A stretch of DNA of 64,000 nucleotides from Bryobacterales bacterium (GTDB taxonomy: Bacteria; Acidobacteriota; Terriglobia; Bryobacterales; Bryobacteraceae): positions 23,853 to 87,852 of the forward strand of contig JAOAPR010000139.1 in assembly GCA_025463005.1 (NCBI GenBank), written 5' to 3'. This document shows positions 37,495-46,618 of this stretch, piece after piece. A program made the translations under genes and the position numbers. The notes beneath the pieces were generated by a model. It did no database searches and was not told the DNA's origin. It worked only from the letters and a program-made list of their open reading frames with translations. Position 1 is the stretch's first letter; every line of letters begins with the position of its first letter.

Positions 37495-37836
37495 TTACGC
37501 CGCTCTTTCTAACTCCCGCTCATCGGCTTCCAGCAACGCAACGAGGTCCGACACTTCCCACAGCCGATCCGTGACGCCAGCAGCCATGGCGGGTGTCGTG
37601 CGAAGTGAGCGGTGGATCTTGATAAAGTTGTACCGTTCTTCTGCTTGGCCCCAATGAAAGCTCACATCTCATCGACCTGGACACGCTGGCAGGTCAGGTT
37701 GCGGAACATCTGGTCCTGAAACTTGAGAGCAACCGCACCGGCCTCCACCAGCAGGCTTCAGAACCGTGGGCTTGGAAACACCAGTCATACGGACCGTGGA
37801 CCGGATAGAACAACCCTCCACTTGACCACTACCCCC
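37495..37836 (-). pseudogene. IS1-family transposase remnant
   Basis: Read on the minus strand from 37823, pieces of an IS1-type transposase appear in order but in different frames: VEGCSIRSTVRMTGVSKPTV, then LLVEAG, CQRVQVDEM followed by a TGA where tryptophan is expected, AFIGAKQ, and ERYNFIKIHRSLRTTPAM to EADERELERAA and a stop at 37495. The catalytic core between AKQ and ERYNF is deleted. GGTAGTGGTCAAGTGG at 37821-37836 resembles the element ends and runs straight into the coding remnant. Confidence 0.75.
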
Positions 37837-38009
37837 CGGTAGGTTGTGGACGGCAGGGAACGCCTGGGCGCGGATACGGGCAGGCTCCGCTTCTCAGGCC
37901 TTGAAACCGGGGAAGGCTGGCCAAAAGAGGGGGGGCAAAATAAAGGTTGAATTTCGCGAAAGATTAGCTACGCTTCGTCAGGGCCAGAATCGGCCCGAAA
38001 GAGGATGAC

Positions 38010-38228
38010 ATGGAAGACACAGGAAACGAACAATTTACAACCACAACGGTACTGGTTTGCCCAATTTGCCGAGGACCCCTGACAAGCTTGCCAAGTTTGC
38101 CCGAGGCGATCCGAAAATACGAATGCGGGGAACTGAAGGGCTTCTGCGGGCGGCATGATTGGCAATATGCGGTATGGTCCATAGAACCAGATAAAATCCA
38201 AAGTCAAGACCCTGATATTTCAAACTGA
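38010..38228 (+). CDS. Small protein with cysteine pairs, unknown function
   Basis: 72 residues from an ATG preceded by AGAGGA. CPIC at 17-20 and CGELKGFC near 39-46 could bind zinc. Its stop codon lies inside the right inverted end of the mobile element, so the gene is cargo and its C-terminus is set by the element. I recognise no family. Confidence 0.45.
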   Translation: MEDTGNEQFTTTTVLVCPICRGPLTSLPSLPEAIRKYECGELKGFCGRHDWQYAVWSIEPDKIQSQDPDISN

Positions 38229-38237
38229 CACACTACC

Positions 38238-38245
38238 CGGAGTTA
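38238..38245. repeat. Right target-site duplication of the 2.2-kb element
   Basis: CGGAGTTA, identical to 36017-36024. Its last three bases are the stop codon (TAA on the minus strand) of the second Oar-like receptor, so the duplication restored that stop. Confidence 0.8.
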
Positions 38246-41200
38246 GAACGTAAGGCGCGCAACGATCGTGCCCTGGCGTTCTCCGCTGACGGTGCCGGTC
38301 GTGTTGATCGTTCCGAAGCCGCTTACATACCGGCCGTCGGGACCCCGCGCCGGGATGGTACCCAGAAGGCCGCCTCCGGTGGTACTGGTTCCTGGGTTGG
38401 GATTTATGTACGTCCCAACCGTCCCGCCCAGCAGCAGCGACCGATTGAAAACGTTGTTGAACTCAGCGCGAATCTGAAGTGAGAGGCGCTCCTTAACGCG
38501 GAAAACTCGCCCAAAGCTCGCCAGTTCCGACGGACGCCGCTGATACCGATAGTCGTTGTAGTAGGCCGCCGATGGGCTGAACTGCCCACTGGGAGTATTG
38601 GTCCAGGCGGCGGGGTTCAGCACCTGCGTCTGGCTGGGGTCGTAACAGTGGCAGTTTATATCCACCAAGTAAGGGTCAACTCCAGGAACCCGCGTCGCAT
38701 AGGTTCCGCGCAGCAATGTGGCGGAGTTGTTGTTGGTTGGGCTGAGCGGCGCCTGAATCGGCAACCCGCTGCCGTACTGCAGCACCGCACCAATCGTCCA
38801 GTCCCTGACCATGGCGCTGAGCCAGCGGTTCTGATCCAACTTCGGCGTCGTGTAGTTAGCAGCTAGGGTCATCCAATTTGGGCGCGACGAGTTGGATAGC
38901 TGCTTGTTGGTGTCTCGATTGAAAACATCGTTGATAATTCCCAACCCCGTGTAGTCCTCGGCGCCAAGCTGGAGCTCCTTCGAGCGGGTATAGGTAAATG
39001 TGAAGTCCAAGCCATGAGAGAAGCGCTTGGTGCCCTTCAATTGAAGGGAGTCATACCAGGTCTTGCCGAGCGGTGCGCCAGTTGCGCCCAAACTTGTGAA
39101 CTGCGGGAAGGGGCGCAGCGATTGCGCCACGGTTTGTGTCAGCGGGAAGCCGGCATAAGGAACCTTGTTCTGGAACCGTCCCGCCGCCGCGAGGTTCAGC
39201 GGCGAAGCAAGAATGGCGCGATCGGCCGCATTGTTCCAATCCAATCCGTATTGACTCAAAAGGTTTTGCGGTGTGAGCGCGTTGTAGTCCAGCAAGGAAG
39301 CCGTTCTCCACCACACCCCGCGATTGCCGACGTAGCTGGCTTCCACCACCAGATTCCTGAATACTTCGCGCTGCAAGCCGACGTTATATTGCAACATGCG
39401 TGCGGGACGCCCATAGTTCTGATCGACCACCGTTGGGCCGGGTCCAGGAGTGGCCGACGCCGGAAACAAGTTTGCTCGCAGGTCCGGCCAAATCGGAGTG
39501 AGCGGAATACCTTGGCTCAGGATCATGGCAGGATCGCCAAAGCTGGCACTAGGCTTGGTCTGGTTGGCGCCTGCGGAGCCCTGTCCGCCTCCCTGAGACG
39601 ACGAGTAGCTAAGGCCGATCGCCCCCCGCAATACCGTCTTGGAATGGATCTGATAGGAGACGCCTATACGGGGCGCATACGCCCAGGGATAGTTTTTAGC
39701 GAACCGGCAGTTGCAGGTGGCCTCATAGATGGTCGCGCCCGGATGTCCACCTGCCGTGGCATTGGCAAGGGTCGGCGAAAAATCGGGCGAACGTCCGTAT
39801 TGTTCACGCGGATACGTCATCAGGTCCCACCGGACGCCGTAATCGACCGTGAGCTTGCGCGTAACCTTCCAGGTGTCCTGGGCGAACCAGGCGTAGAAGC
39901 CGCGGCCGCCGCGCGTATTCGTCGGTTGCGCCAGGGTGACGCTGCTGGGCCGGCCTAGCAGGAGGCTGGCATAGGGGAAGCCGGCGAACAATCCGCCCAG
40001 GGCCTGGCCCTGGAAAAAGGAATTGTTGGTCTGATCCTGACTGAACACAAAGCTGCCGCTGGTATTGGTATTGGTCACGGTGGGATAGCCGTCAAAGCGC
40101 ACCTCGCCGCCGAATTTGTAGCTATGATTGCCCTTCACCCAGCTCAGACTGAGGTTTCCGGTGGGTCTTTGGAGCAAAGCGCGCACTTGCCCCGTATAGG
40201 GACCCATCGATTGCACGCCGCCCAAACTCTGCGCTCCCATAAGAGACCCCGTTATCGGCCCATTACCCAGTGGCGCCCCGAAAACCGGGACGCGGGCGCC
40301 CGTAGTCGGTCCGAGCGTGCCACCTGAAATTCCCAGCACCTTGACCATGTCGAAATTCGTGATCGGCGCTGTGTCCCCGAAATCGTTAACGATGTAGCCC
40401 GCGCCAAAGTGGAGCAGCATGGTGGGCGTCACGGTGTAATCGAGGTTGAGGCGGTACGTGCGCGAATAGATGTACGTGCCGCGCGTCGCAGTGATGGTAT
40501 CCGGAAAACCTTCGGAGAGAGCAAAGCCGCCGGGAGCGTACTGCACCTCGGTGGTGGTCGTCGACCAGTAGCCGGAAATCTTGAATTTCGAGCTAAAGGA
40601 GTGATCCATTTTCAGCGACGGAATGGGCGTGACGCGCTTGCTCGGGAACGGATTGATGTAGTTATTGGTTAGCGTCGCCGCCGTTCCGAAGTTAGGCAGA
40701 GGTATCAGGTTCTGCAGCTTGACCGCGGACGGATCGAAGCTGGTGATCGGAATTTGATTGCCGACGAATTGCAGGCGTGCCCGCGTTCCGTTCGGAGCCA
40801 ATCTCTCGGTGGCGGGATCGAAGATCATCCCTTGGAACATCTTGTTGCCCAATCCGTCGGTCGCGAGCGCTCCCGTAAAGGGCGCCCCAATCAGGTTGGA
40901 GAAGTTACCGGCGCGATAAGCCAGGGTCGGAACCGTGTCCGTAACCGTGTTGACAATGGTCGACTCGCGGAACTGCTCGTAGTTGAAGAAGAAGAATGTC
41001 TTGTCCCGTCCGTTGTAAATCTTGGGGATCAAGACTGGTCCGCCGAGAGTGCCGCCGAAATCGTTACGGCGCTGTTTGTTACGAAAATGATCGAAGGATT
41101 GGTGCGCCCATAGCGCTTCATTGACCAGGTAGTCGTAAGCCGAACCGTGGAAGCTGTTGGTGCCGGACCGGGTGGTGTATTGGATCAGCCCGGAGCCCGC

Positions 41201-41899
41201 CTGGCCGAACTCGGCCGAATAGTTCGAAGCTTGGATGGCCACCTCTTCGAGCGCATCGACGCTGGGCTGCATCTGCGCCTGGGAGTTCGAGGTATTCACA
41301 CCGTTGGTGATGTCCTGGCCATCGAGCTTGATACCGAAGGTGTTGGTCGGCGCGCCGTTGACGCGCATGGACGTATTGGGGACCCAGAACACGCCGGCCG
41401 TCAGCACCGACGAAGCCAGGGGATTGCGCACGCCGTGCGTACTTGAAGTCGCCGGGCCGACGCCGAGAATGGGCAGTGAATTCATGCGGTCGGTTGTGAC
41501 GTTGGAGTTGACGGCAGCGCTCTCGGTGCTAAGCATCGAGGCTTGCGCCGAGACGGTGACCGATTCCGCGTTTGTGCCCACTTCGAGCACGACGTCGATG
41601 CGGATGGTCTGGGCCGCCTGGACGCCCAGGTTCTGGCGAACGTGCGTCTTGAATCCCGGCACGTTCACGGTCAACTGGTATGTGGACGCCGGCAGCTGCG
41701 AGAAGGTGTAGTTGCCGGTAGAGCTGGTGGCCGTCTGGTAGACAGTACCGGTTTCGCTATTCTTCAAATCCAGAGGGGCATTCGCGACCACCGCGCCCGC
41801 CGGATCGGAAATAGTTCCTGTGATGGTGCCGGTGGCCGTTTGGGCAAACGCAGCCGCGGAGCACAGTATTAGTGCGAACAACAGACACAACGAACGCAT
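38243..41899 (-). CDS. Oar-like TonB-dependent receptor
   Basis: 1218 residues from ATG 41899, chosen because AGGGGG lies seven bases upstream; an in-frame ATG at 41905 is too close to it. Signal peptide MRSLCLLFALILCSAAAFAQ, carboxypeptidase-regulatory-like domain (TITGTISDPAGAVVANAPL), plug, and barrel ending QGTIVARLTF. It resembles the first receptor along its length, for instance VVEASYVGNRGVWW in both, so the two are paralogues. Its stop codon lies within the target duplication of the element. Confidence 0.85.
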   Translation of the reverse strand: MRSLCLLFALILCSAAAFAQTATGTITGTISDPAGAVVANAPLDLKNSETGTVYQTATSSTGNYTFSQLPASTYQLTVNVPGFKTHVRQNLGVQAAQTIRIDVVLEVGTNAESVTVSAQASMLSTESAAVNSNVTTDRMNSLPILGVGPATSSTHGVRNPLASSVLTAGVFWVPNTSMRVNGAPTNTFGIKLDGQDITNGVNTSNSQAQMQPSVDALEEVAIQASNYSAEFGQAGSGLIQYTTRSGTNSFHGSAYDYLVNEALWAHQSFDHFRNKQRRNDFGGTLGGPVLIPKIYNGRDKTFFFFNYEQFRESTIVNTVTDTVPTLAYRAGNFSNLIGAPFTGALATDGLGNKMFQGMIFDPATERLAPNGTRARLQFVGNQIPITSFDPSAVKLQNLIPLPNFGTAATLTNNYINPFPSKRVTPIPSLKMDHSFSSKFKISGYWSTTTTEVQYAPGGFALSEGFPDTITATRGTYIYSRTYRLNLDYTVTPTMLLHFGAGYIVNDFGDTAPITNFDMVKVLGISGGTLGPTTGARVPVFGAPLGNGPITGSLMGAQSLGGVQSMGPYTGQVRALLQRPTGNLSLSWVKGNHSYKFGGEVRFDGYPTVTNTNTSGSFVFSQDQTNNSFFQGQALGGLFAGFPYASLLLGRPSSVTLAQPTNTRGGRGFYAWFAQDTWKVTRKLTVDYGVRWDLMTYPREQYGRSPDFSPTLANATAGGHPGATIYEATCNCRFAKNYPWAYAPRIGVSYQIHSKTVLRGAIGLSYSSSQGGGQGSAGANQTKPSASFGDPAMILSQGIPLTPIWPDLRANLFPASATPGPGPTVVDQNYGRPARMLQYNVGLQREVFRNLVVEASYVGNRGVWWRTASLLDYNALTPQNLLSQYGLDWNNAADRAILASPLNLAAAGRFQNKVPYAGFPLTQTVAQSLRPFPQFTSLGATGAPLGKTWYDSLQLKGTKRFSHGLDFTFTYTRSKELQLGAEDYTGLGIINDVFNRDTNKQLSNSSRPNWMTLAANYTTPKLDQNRWLSAMVRDWTIGAVLQYGSGLPIQAPLSPTNNNSATLLRGTYATRVPGVDPYLVDINCHCYDPSQTQVLNPAAWTNTPSGQFSPSAAYYNDYRYQRRPSELASFGRVFRVKERLSLQIRAEFNNVFNRSLLLGGTVGTYINPNPGTSTTGGGLLGTIPARGPDGRYVSGFGTINTTGTVSGERQGTIVARLTF

Positions 41900-41937
41900 T
41901 CTCATTCCCCCTGATTGCATACACGCCGATCTACGGA

Positions 41938-41966
41938 ATCGTATGCGATTGCCGCAGGGATGTCAA
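41938..41966 (-). promoter_or_regulatory. Promoter of the second Oar-like receptor
   Basis: On the minus strand, TTGACA (41966-41961), a 17-bp spacer and TACGAT (41943-41938), about 40 bp before the start. AGTATACA directly precedes the -35 box (41974-41967 on the minus strand), so a protein bound there would touch RNA polymerase. Confidence 0.55.
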
Positions 41967-42056
41967 TGTATACTTGCAGCCACTTGTTCGGAAATGCCTG
42001 AAAGCACGCGGCGTCCTTAGTTCTTGCGAGACGTACGCCCGTGGCTGGCATCGCCG

Positions 42057-42097
42057 CTCCGGATTCGGAGCCACCTCGCTACGCGAGGCTTTGGTGG
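42057..42097. other. Adjacent hairpins between receptor and response regulator
   Basis: CTCCG-GATT-CGGAG at 42057-42070, followed by CCTCGC-TAC-GCGAGG at 42074-42088 nested in CCACC...GGTGG (42071-42097). The region lies between two divergent genes, so it is not a simple terminator. AAATTAATTT follows at 42109. Confidence 0.4.
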
Positions 42098-42153
42098 CGC
42101 CTGTCCCAAATTAATTTGAAACGCCTTGCCCCCTAGGGTTATCCCCAGATGTA

Positions 42154-42615
42154 ATGGCAGTACCAGCTCCCGCCCGTCAACTCGACATCCTGCTGGCGGA
42201 AGACAATGATGCGGACACTTTCTTGACGATGGCCGCGTTCAGGGATGCAAGAATCCCGAATCGCATACACTGTGTTCCCGACGGCGAAGCTGCCATCGCC
42301 TTCCTGAGGCGCACGGGCGAGCATAGCGAAGCCCCACGGCCGGACCTTATCCTTCTGGATCTGAATCTACCTAAGCTCAACGGATTTAAGGTGTTGGAGT
42401 CGATAAAGGCGGATCCCGAGTTAAAGAACATTCCCGTGGTTGTGGTCAGTGGGAGCGATCGTGACGACGATATCCAGCGAGCCTATGAGCTCCAGGTTTC
42501 GGCCTTTCTGGTTAAGCCGCTAGAAGTGGACGAATACTTCGCGGCGATCCGCTCGCTCAAGCAACTCTGGTTTCACGCGGCTTCGGTGGTCCCGAGACCG
42601 GACTCCCAGGCATAA
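42154..42615 (+). CDS. Stand-alone receiver protein (CheY/Rcp1-like)
   Basis: 153 residues, receiver domain only. Acid pocket EDNDAD near 16-21, phosphoacceptor aspartate in LILLDLNLPKLNG, the serine/threonine site in VVVSGSDRDDD and the lysine in FLVKPLEVDEYF. The long alpha4-beta5 form resembles Rcp1-type regulators that serve bacteriophytochrome or other hybrid kinases. No kinase is adjacent and there is no output domain. Confidence 0.85.
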   Translation: MAVPAPARQLDILLAEDNDADTFLTMAAFRDARIPNRIHCVPDGEAAIAFLRRTGEHSEAPRPDLILLDLNLPKLNGFKVLESIKADPELKNIPVVVVSGSDRDDDIQRAYELQVSAFLVKPLEVDEYFAAIRSLKQLWFHAASVVPRPDSQA

Positions 42616-42624
42616 TTCGCCCAG

Positions 42625-45459
42625 CTAGCTACATCCGCTGGTGCCGCCGCAGTTTTCGCACTTGTAGCACGAGCCGTTTCGGGTCATCAGGCCACCGCAT
42701 TCGGAACACGACGGGGCATCGGCCACTACTGCTGAAAACGGCAGCGCCTGCTGCGGATCGGGCTCGGTGACGCGAAGCGTCGATCCTTCACCGGCCTCGC
42801 CGCTGGTGGCGTACTCCGCGCCGATGAAGCGCGCGCCCATCCAACGGAAAATGTAATCCATGATGGACTTGGCGTAGGGCACCGTCGTGTTGCCGGTCCA
42901 GCCGCTAGGCTCGAAACGCACGTGGCTGAACTTGTCGACGAAGAACTTCAGCGGCACGCCGTACTGCAGCGCGTAGCTGATCGCGGTGGCGAAGGAATCC
43001 ATCAGCCCCGAGATCGTGGAGCCTTCCTTGGCCATCGTGACAAACAACTCGCCGGGCGAACCGTCCTCATAGAGACCAACGGTCATGTAGCCCTCATGGC
43101 CGCCGATCGAAAACTTGTGTGTGATCGCGTGCCGCTCGGCGGGAAGCTTGCGTCGCACCGGCCGGTACACGATCTTTTCTTCGATCTTAATGGTGGGCGC
43201 AACAGCCGCGGGTCCGTTGGCGGCCTTCGCGCCCTTGGATGTTCCCGAGCTGAGCGGCTGCACGCGCTTGGAGTTGTCGCGATAGATCGCCACCGCCTTC
43301 AATCCGAGCTTCCAGCTCTCGGTGTAGGCGTTCATCACGTCTTCCGCCGTGGATTCTTCCGGCATGTTGATGGTCTTCGAAATCGCGCCGGAAATGAAGG
43401 GCTGCACCGCGGCCATCATGCGGACGTGGCCCATGTAATGGATGGACCGGTTGCCGTTCTGCGGGCGGAAGCTGCAATCGAAGACCGCCAGGTGCTGGTC
43501 CTTCAAATGGGGCGCGCCCTCGATGGTGCCGGTGGAATCAATGTGCTCGACAATGGCGCTGACCTGTTCGGACGTGTAACCCAACTTGATCAGCGCGTTC
43601 GGCACGGTGTTGTTTACGATCTTGATGACGCCGCCGCCGACCAGTTTCTTGTACTTCACGAGCGCGAGATCGGGCTCAATGCCGGTGGTATCGCAATCCA
43701 TCATGAACCCGATGGTCCCGGTGGGAGCGAGCACCGTGGTCTGGGCATTGCGGTATCCCGCTACGCGGCCCAGGTCGTAAGCTTCTTCCCAGCACTTGCG
43801 GGCGTGTTCGTAGACGGCCTGGGGGACGCGCTTGCTATCGATCCTGAGAGTCGCGTCGCGGTGCATGCGAATCACGTCCAGGAATGGATCCTCATTGACG
43901 GCGTAACCGGCGCACGGACCCGTGGAATCGGCTGCGATACGCGCGCTGGTCAAGTAGGCCTGCCCGCACATAATGGCAGTGAGCGAAGCAGCCCAGTCGC
44001 GGCCCTGATCGCTGTCATAGGGAATGCCCATAGACATGAGCAGCGCGCCTAAGTTCGCATAGCCCAGCCCGAGCGGGCGGAAATCGTGCGAGTTCCTGGC
44101 GATCTTCTCGGTGGGATACGCCGCGTTGTCGACCATGATTTCCTGCGCCACGATTACGGTGTCTACCGCGTGACGATAGGCTTCGACGTCGAACTGTCCG
44201 TCGGGACCGACGAACTTCATCAGGTTCAAGGACGCCAGGTTGCAGGCTGAATCGTCCAGGAACATGTATTCCGAGCAGGGATTCGATGCGTTGATGCGCG
44301 CCGTGTTCCTGGAGGTGTGCCAGCGGTTGACGGTGGTGTCAAACTGCATGCCAGGATCACCGCACTGGTGCGTAGCCTCAGCGATCTGGCGCATCAGGTC
44401 GCGCGCTTTGTAGCGGTCCACGGGCTGCCCGTTGACGCGCGATTTGGTCCACCAGTCGGAATCGGTTTCCACCGCTTCCATGAACTCATCGGTGACACGA
44501 ATGCTGTTGTTGGCGTTCTGGAAGAAGATGGAGCTGTAAGCTTCGCCGTCGAGCGACGAATCGTAGCCAGCGTCAATCAGGGTGTGAGCCTTCTTCTCTT
44601 CCTTGGCCTTGCACCAGATGAAGCTCTCGATATCGGGGTGATCGGCGTTGAGGATCACCATCTTCGCGGCGCGGCGGGTCGTGCCTCCGCTCTTGATCAC
44701 GCCCGCGAAGGCGTCGAAACCTTTCATGAAGCTGAGGGGGCCGGAAGCGCGGCCGCCGCCCGAAAGGATTCCATTTTCTTCGCGCAACGTGGAAAGATTG
44801 GTGCCGGTGCCGGATCCCCACTTGAATAACATTCCTTCCGTCTTTGCTAGTTCGAGAATCGATTCGAGGGTGTCGCCCACCGAATTGATGAAGCACGCCG
44901 AGCATTGCGGGCGCGATTCGCCGGGGTTCAGTTTCTTGACTGTATTGGCCGCTTCGTCGAAGAAGTAGCCGTAGCCGCGCGGCTCCGCGACGCCGACATT
45001 GAACCAGACCGGCGAGTTGAAGCACGCCTTCTGCGTCAGCATGAGGTGAGTGAGCTCGTGACGGAAATTTTCGGCGTCTTCAGGAGTTTTGAAATAGCGC
45101 TGCTCGGCGCCCCAGCCGGCGATGGTGTCGCACACGCGGGACACCAACTGGCGGACGCTGGTTTCGCGCTCCGGCGAGCCTATTTTGCCGTAGAAATATT
45201 TGCTGACGACGATGTTCGTGGCCGTCTGCGACCAATCCACCGGCACTTCGATATCGCGCTGCTCGAAAATGACCGCGCCTTTATCATTGCCAATGGTGGC
45301 GTTCCGCAGCTCCCACTGCACGTCGTCGTAAGGGGTTTTCCCAGCCTCGAGCCGGGCGGTAAAGTACCGCGGAAAAACAACCCCAACGCGTTCTGGAACT
45401 GGTATAGGCCTCCGGACGTCCTTTATCTTCATCGCAACACCCAATCCTAATTGTCCCAT
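42625..45459 (-). CDS. nrdJ: Vitamin B12-dependent ribonucleotide reductase (class II)
   Basis: 944 residues from ATG 45459, with AAGG seven bases upstream; an ATG at 45432 is the alternative. It reduces ribonucleotides with adenosylcobalamin. Visible are ACFNSPVWFNVG with the first redox cysteine, NPCSEYMFLDDSACNLASLN with the active-site Asn-Cys-Glu, MLFKWGSGTGTNLSTLREEN and a C-terminal cysteine cluster (CSECGGLMTRNGSCYKCENC). No cobalamin riboswitch could be recognised in the 200-bp upstream gap. Confidence 0.95.
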   Translation of the reverse strand: MGQLGLGVAMKIKDVRRPIPVPERVGVVFPRYFTARLEAGKTPYDDVQWELRNATIGNDKGAVIFEQRDIEVPVDWSQTATNIVVSKYFYGKIGSPERETSVRQLVSRVCDTIAGWGAEQRYFKTPEDAENFRHELTHLMLTQKACFNSPVWFNVGVAEPRGYGYFFDEAANTVKKLNPGESRPQCSACFINSVGDTLESILELAKTEGMLFKWGSGTGTNLSTLREENGILSGGGRASGPLSFMKGFDAFAGVIKSGGTTRRAAKMVILNADHPDIESFIWCKAKEEKKAHTLIDAGYDSSLDGEAYSSIFFQNANNSIRVTDEFMEAVETDSDWWTKSRVNGQPVDRYKARDLMRQIAEATHQCGDPGMQFDTTVNRWHTSRNTARINASNPCSEYMFLDDSACNLASLNLMKFVGPDGQFDVEAYRHAVDTVIVAQEIMVDNAAYPTEKIARNSHDFRPLGLGYANLGALLMSMGIPYDSDQGRDWAASLTAIMCGQAYLTSARIAADSTGPCAGYAVNEDPFLDVIRMHRDATLRIDSKRVPQAVYEHARKCWEEAYDLGRVAGYRNAQTTVLAPTGTIGFMMDCDTTGIEPDLALVKYKKLVGGGVIKIVNNTVPNALIKLGYTSEQVSAIVEHIDSTGTIEGAPHLKDQHLAVFDCSFRPQNGNRSIHYMGHVRMMAAVQPFISGAISKTINMPEESTAEDVMNAYTESWKLGLKAVAIYRDNSKRVQPLSSGTSKGAKAANGPAAVAPTIKIEEKIVYRPVRRKLPAERHAITHKFSIGGHEGYMTVGLYEDGSPGELFVTMAKEGSTISGLMDSFATAISYALQYGVPLKFFVDKFSHVRFEPSGWTGNTTVPYAKSIMDYIFRWMGARFIGAEYATSGEAGEGSTLRVTEPDPQQALPFSAVVADAPSCSECGGLMTRNGSCYKCENCGGTSGCS

Positions 45460-45664
45460 GTACACGCCTTTCTGTATTCTGCGGGGGAGGAATCTTCGTG
45501 GTCTCCGCTCGTGAAAATTCCGCTGTCGGCAATGTTAACCCCTACATCTGGGAGTGTCAACCAGAAAATACCCTAGGGATCGTATGCCACTGACGGATCG
45601 GAGCAGTTTAGTCAATCATGACATTCTTAATCGACAATGTACCTTTCATGCTATACTGACCTAC

Positions 45665-46567
45665 GTGAGCAGGCTCAGTCACTTACAGGCTTTAGAGGCT
45701 GAAAGCATCCACATCATCCGCGAAGTAGCGTCGGAATTTCAGCGTCCGGTGATGTTGTATTCGATCGGCAAGGATTCGTCGGTGATGGTTCGCCTTGCGC
45801 AGAAGGCATTTTACCCCGGCCCGATTCCGTTTCCACTACTCCACGTGGACACCACTTACAAATTCAAAGAAATGATCGAATTTCGCGATCAGTTCGCGGC
45901 CGAACTGGGTGTGAAGCTCATCGTGCACTCGAATACTTCCGCGCTTGAAGCGGGGGCGAACCCATTCCGGCTGGGAACGGAGCGCTGCTGCGGATTGCTG
46001 AAGACACAATCGCTGCTCGACGCTCTGCGCGCAGGCGGATTCGACGCGGCCTTCGGCGGGGCACGGCGGGACGAGGAAAAATCGCGCGCCAAGGAACGAA
46101 TTTTCTCGTTCCGCGATTCGCTGGGGCAGTGGGATCCGAAGAACCAGCGTCCCGAGCTCTGGAATCTGTTCAACGGCCGCGTGGAACCGGGCGAGAGCAT
46201 CCGCGTGTTTCCGCTTTCCAACTGGACCGAGATGGACGTCTGGCAGTACATCCACGTAGAGAACATCCCGATCGTGCCGCTATATTTCGCCAAAGAGCGA
46301 CAGGTGCTGGTACGGGGAAATTCACTGATTATGCCCGAGCAGGATTTCGTGAAACCGCTGCTGGGCGACCGCCTGGAAACAGTTCGATGCCGCATGCGGT
46401 CCCTGGGCTGCTCGCCTTGCACCGGGGCGATACGGTCGGATGCCGATACGCTGCCGAAAATCATCGCGGAGCTGGTGGCGGTGCGAAATTCCGAGCGCGA
46501 GAATCGCGTGATCGATCACGATCGTGAAGGATCGATGGAGCTTAAGAAGCGGGAAGGTTATTTCTAA
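45665..46567 (+). CDS. cysD: Sulfate adenylyltransferase subunit 2
   Basis: 300 residues from a GTG. The PP-loop variant [40 protein letters not shown] and [16 protein letters not shown] identify CysD, which with CysN makes APS from sulfate and ATP. A TATACT hexamer at 45652-45657 lies right before the start, so the message may have a very short leader. It heads the cysD-cysN-cysH operon. Confidence 0.95.
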   Translation: MSRLSHLQALEAESIHIIREVASEFQRPVMLYSIGKDSSVMVRLAQKAFYPGPIPFPLLHVDTTYKFKEMIEFRDQFAAELGVKLIVHSNTSALEAGANPFRLGTERCCGLLKTQSLLDALRAGGFDAAFGGARRDEEKSRAKERIFSFRDSLGQWDPKNQRPELWNLFNGRVEPGESIRVFPLSNWTEMDVWQYIHVENIPIVPLYFAKERQVLVRGNSLIMPEQDFVKPLLGDRLETVRCRMRSLGCSPCTGAIRSDADTLPKIIAELVAVRNSERENRVIDHDREGSMELKKREGYF

Positions 46568-46572
46568 TGGCC

Positions 46573-46600
46573 GCTCCTTGGCGGTCGCGGTTCGGTGCTG
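46573..46600 (+). repeat. Dispersed 28-bp repeat, copy 2
   Basis: GCTCCTTGGCGGTCGCGG then TTCGGTGCTG, 25 of 28 bases identical to the minus strand of 26701-26728. It fills most of the 51-bp gap between cysD and cysN and ends just before the AGGAG of cysN. Confidence 0.55.
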
Positions 46601-46618
46601 GGCAGGAGACGCGCTAAA

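Larger units (their letters stand above)
36025..38237. mobile_element. Composite transposon-like element with cargo genes
   Basis: 2213 bp. The left end reads GGTAGTGGGTCAGTTTGGAA; the right end, on the minus strand, reads GGTAGTGTGTCAGTTTGAAA; 18 of 20 bases agree. Both ends abut CGGAGTTA, an 8-bp duplication of the length IS1-type elements make. Inside are a TIGR03435 gene, two small unknown genes, the remnant of an IS1-family transposase, and a pair of internal ends at 36986-37025. No intact transposase is encoded, so movement would need one supplied from elsewhere. Confidence 0.75.

Noticed and set aside
37837..38009. GC-rich stretch between the transposase remnant and the 72-residue gene
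   Set aside because: It has a short inverted repeat (GGGCC...GGCCC near 37980) but no coding pattern or motif I can support; probably leftover mobile-element sequence.
42922..44052. 376-codon plus-strand frame opposite nrdJ
   Set aside because: Antisense shadow of a highly conserved enzyme; composition typical of a complement frame.
45466..45664. Possible cobalamin riboswitch upstream of nrdJ
   Set aside because: I could not find a B12-box-like sequence or a convincing fold in this gap; only a short gap with a -10-like TATACT for cysD is visible.
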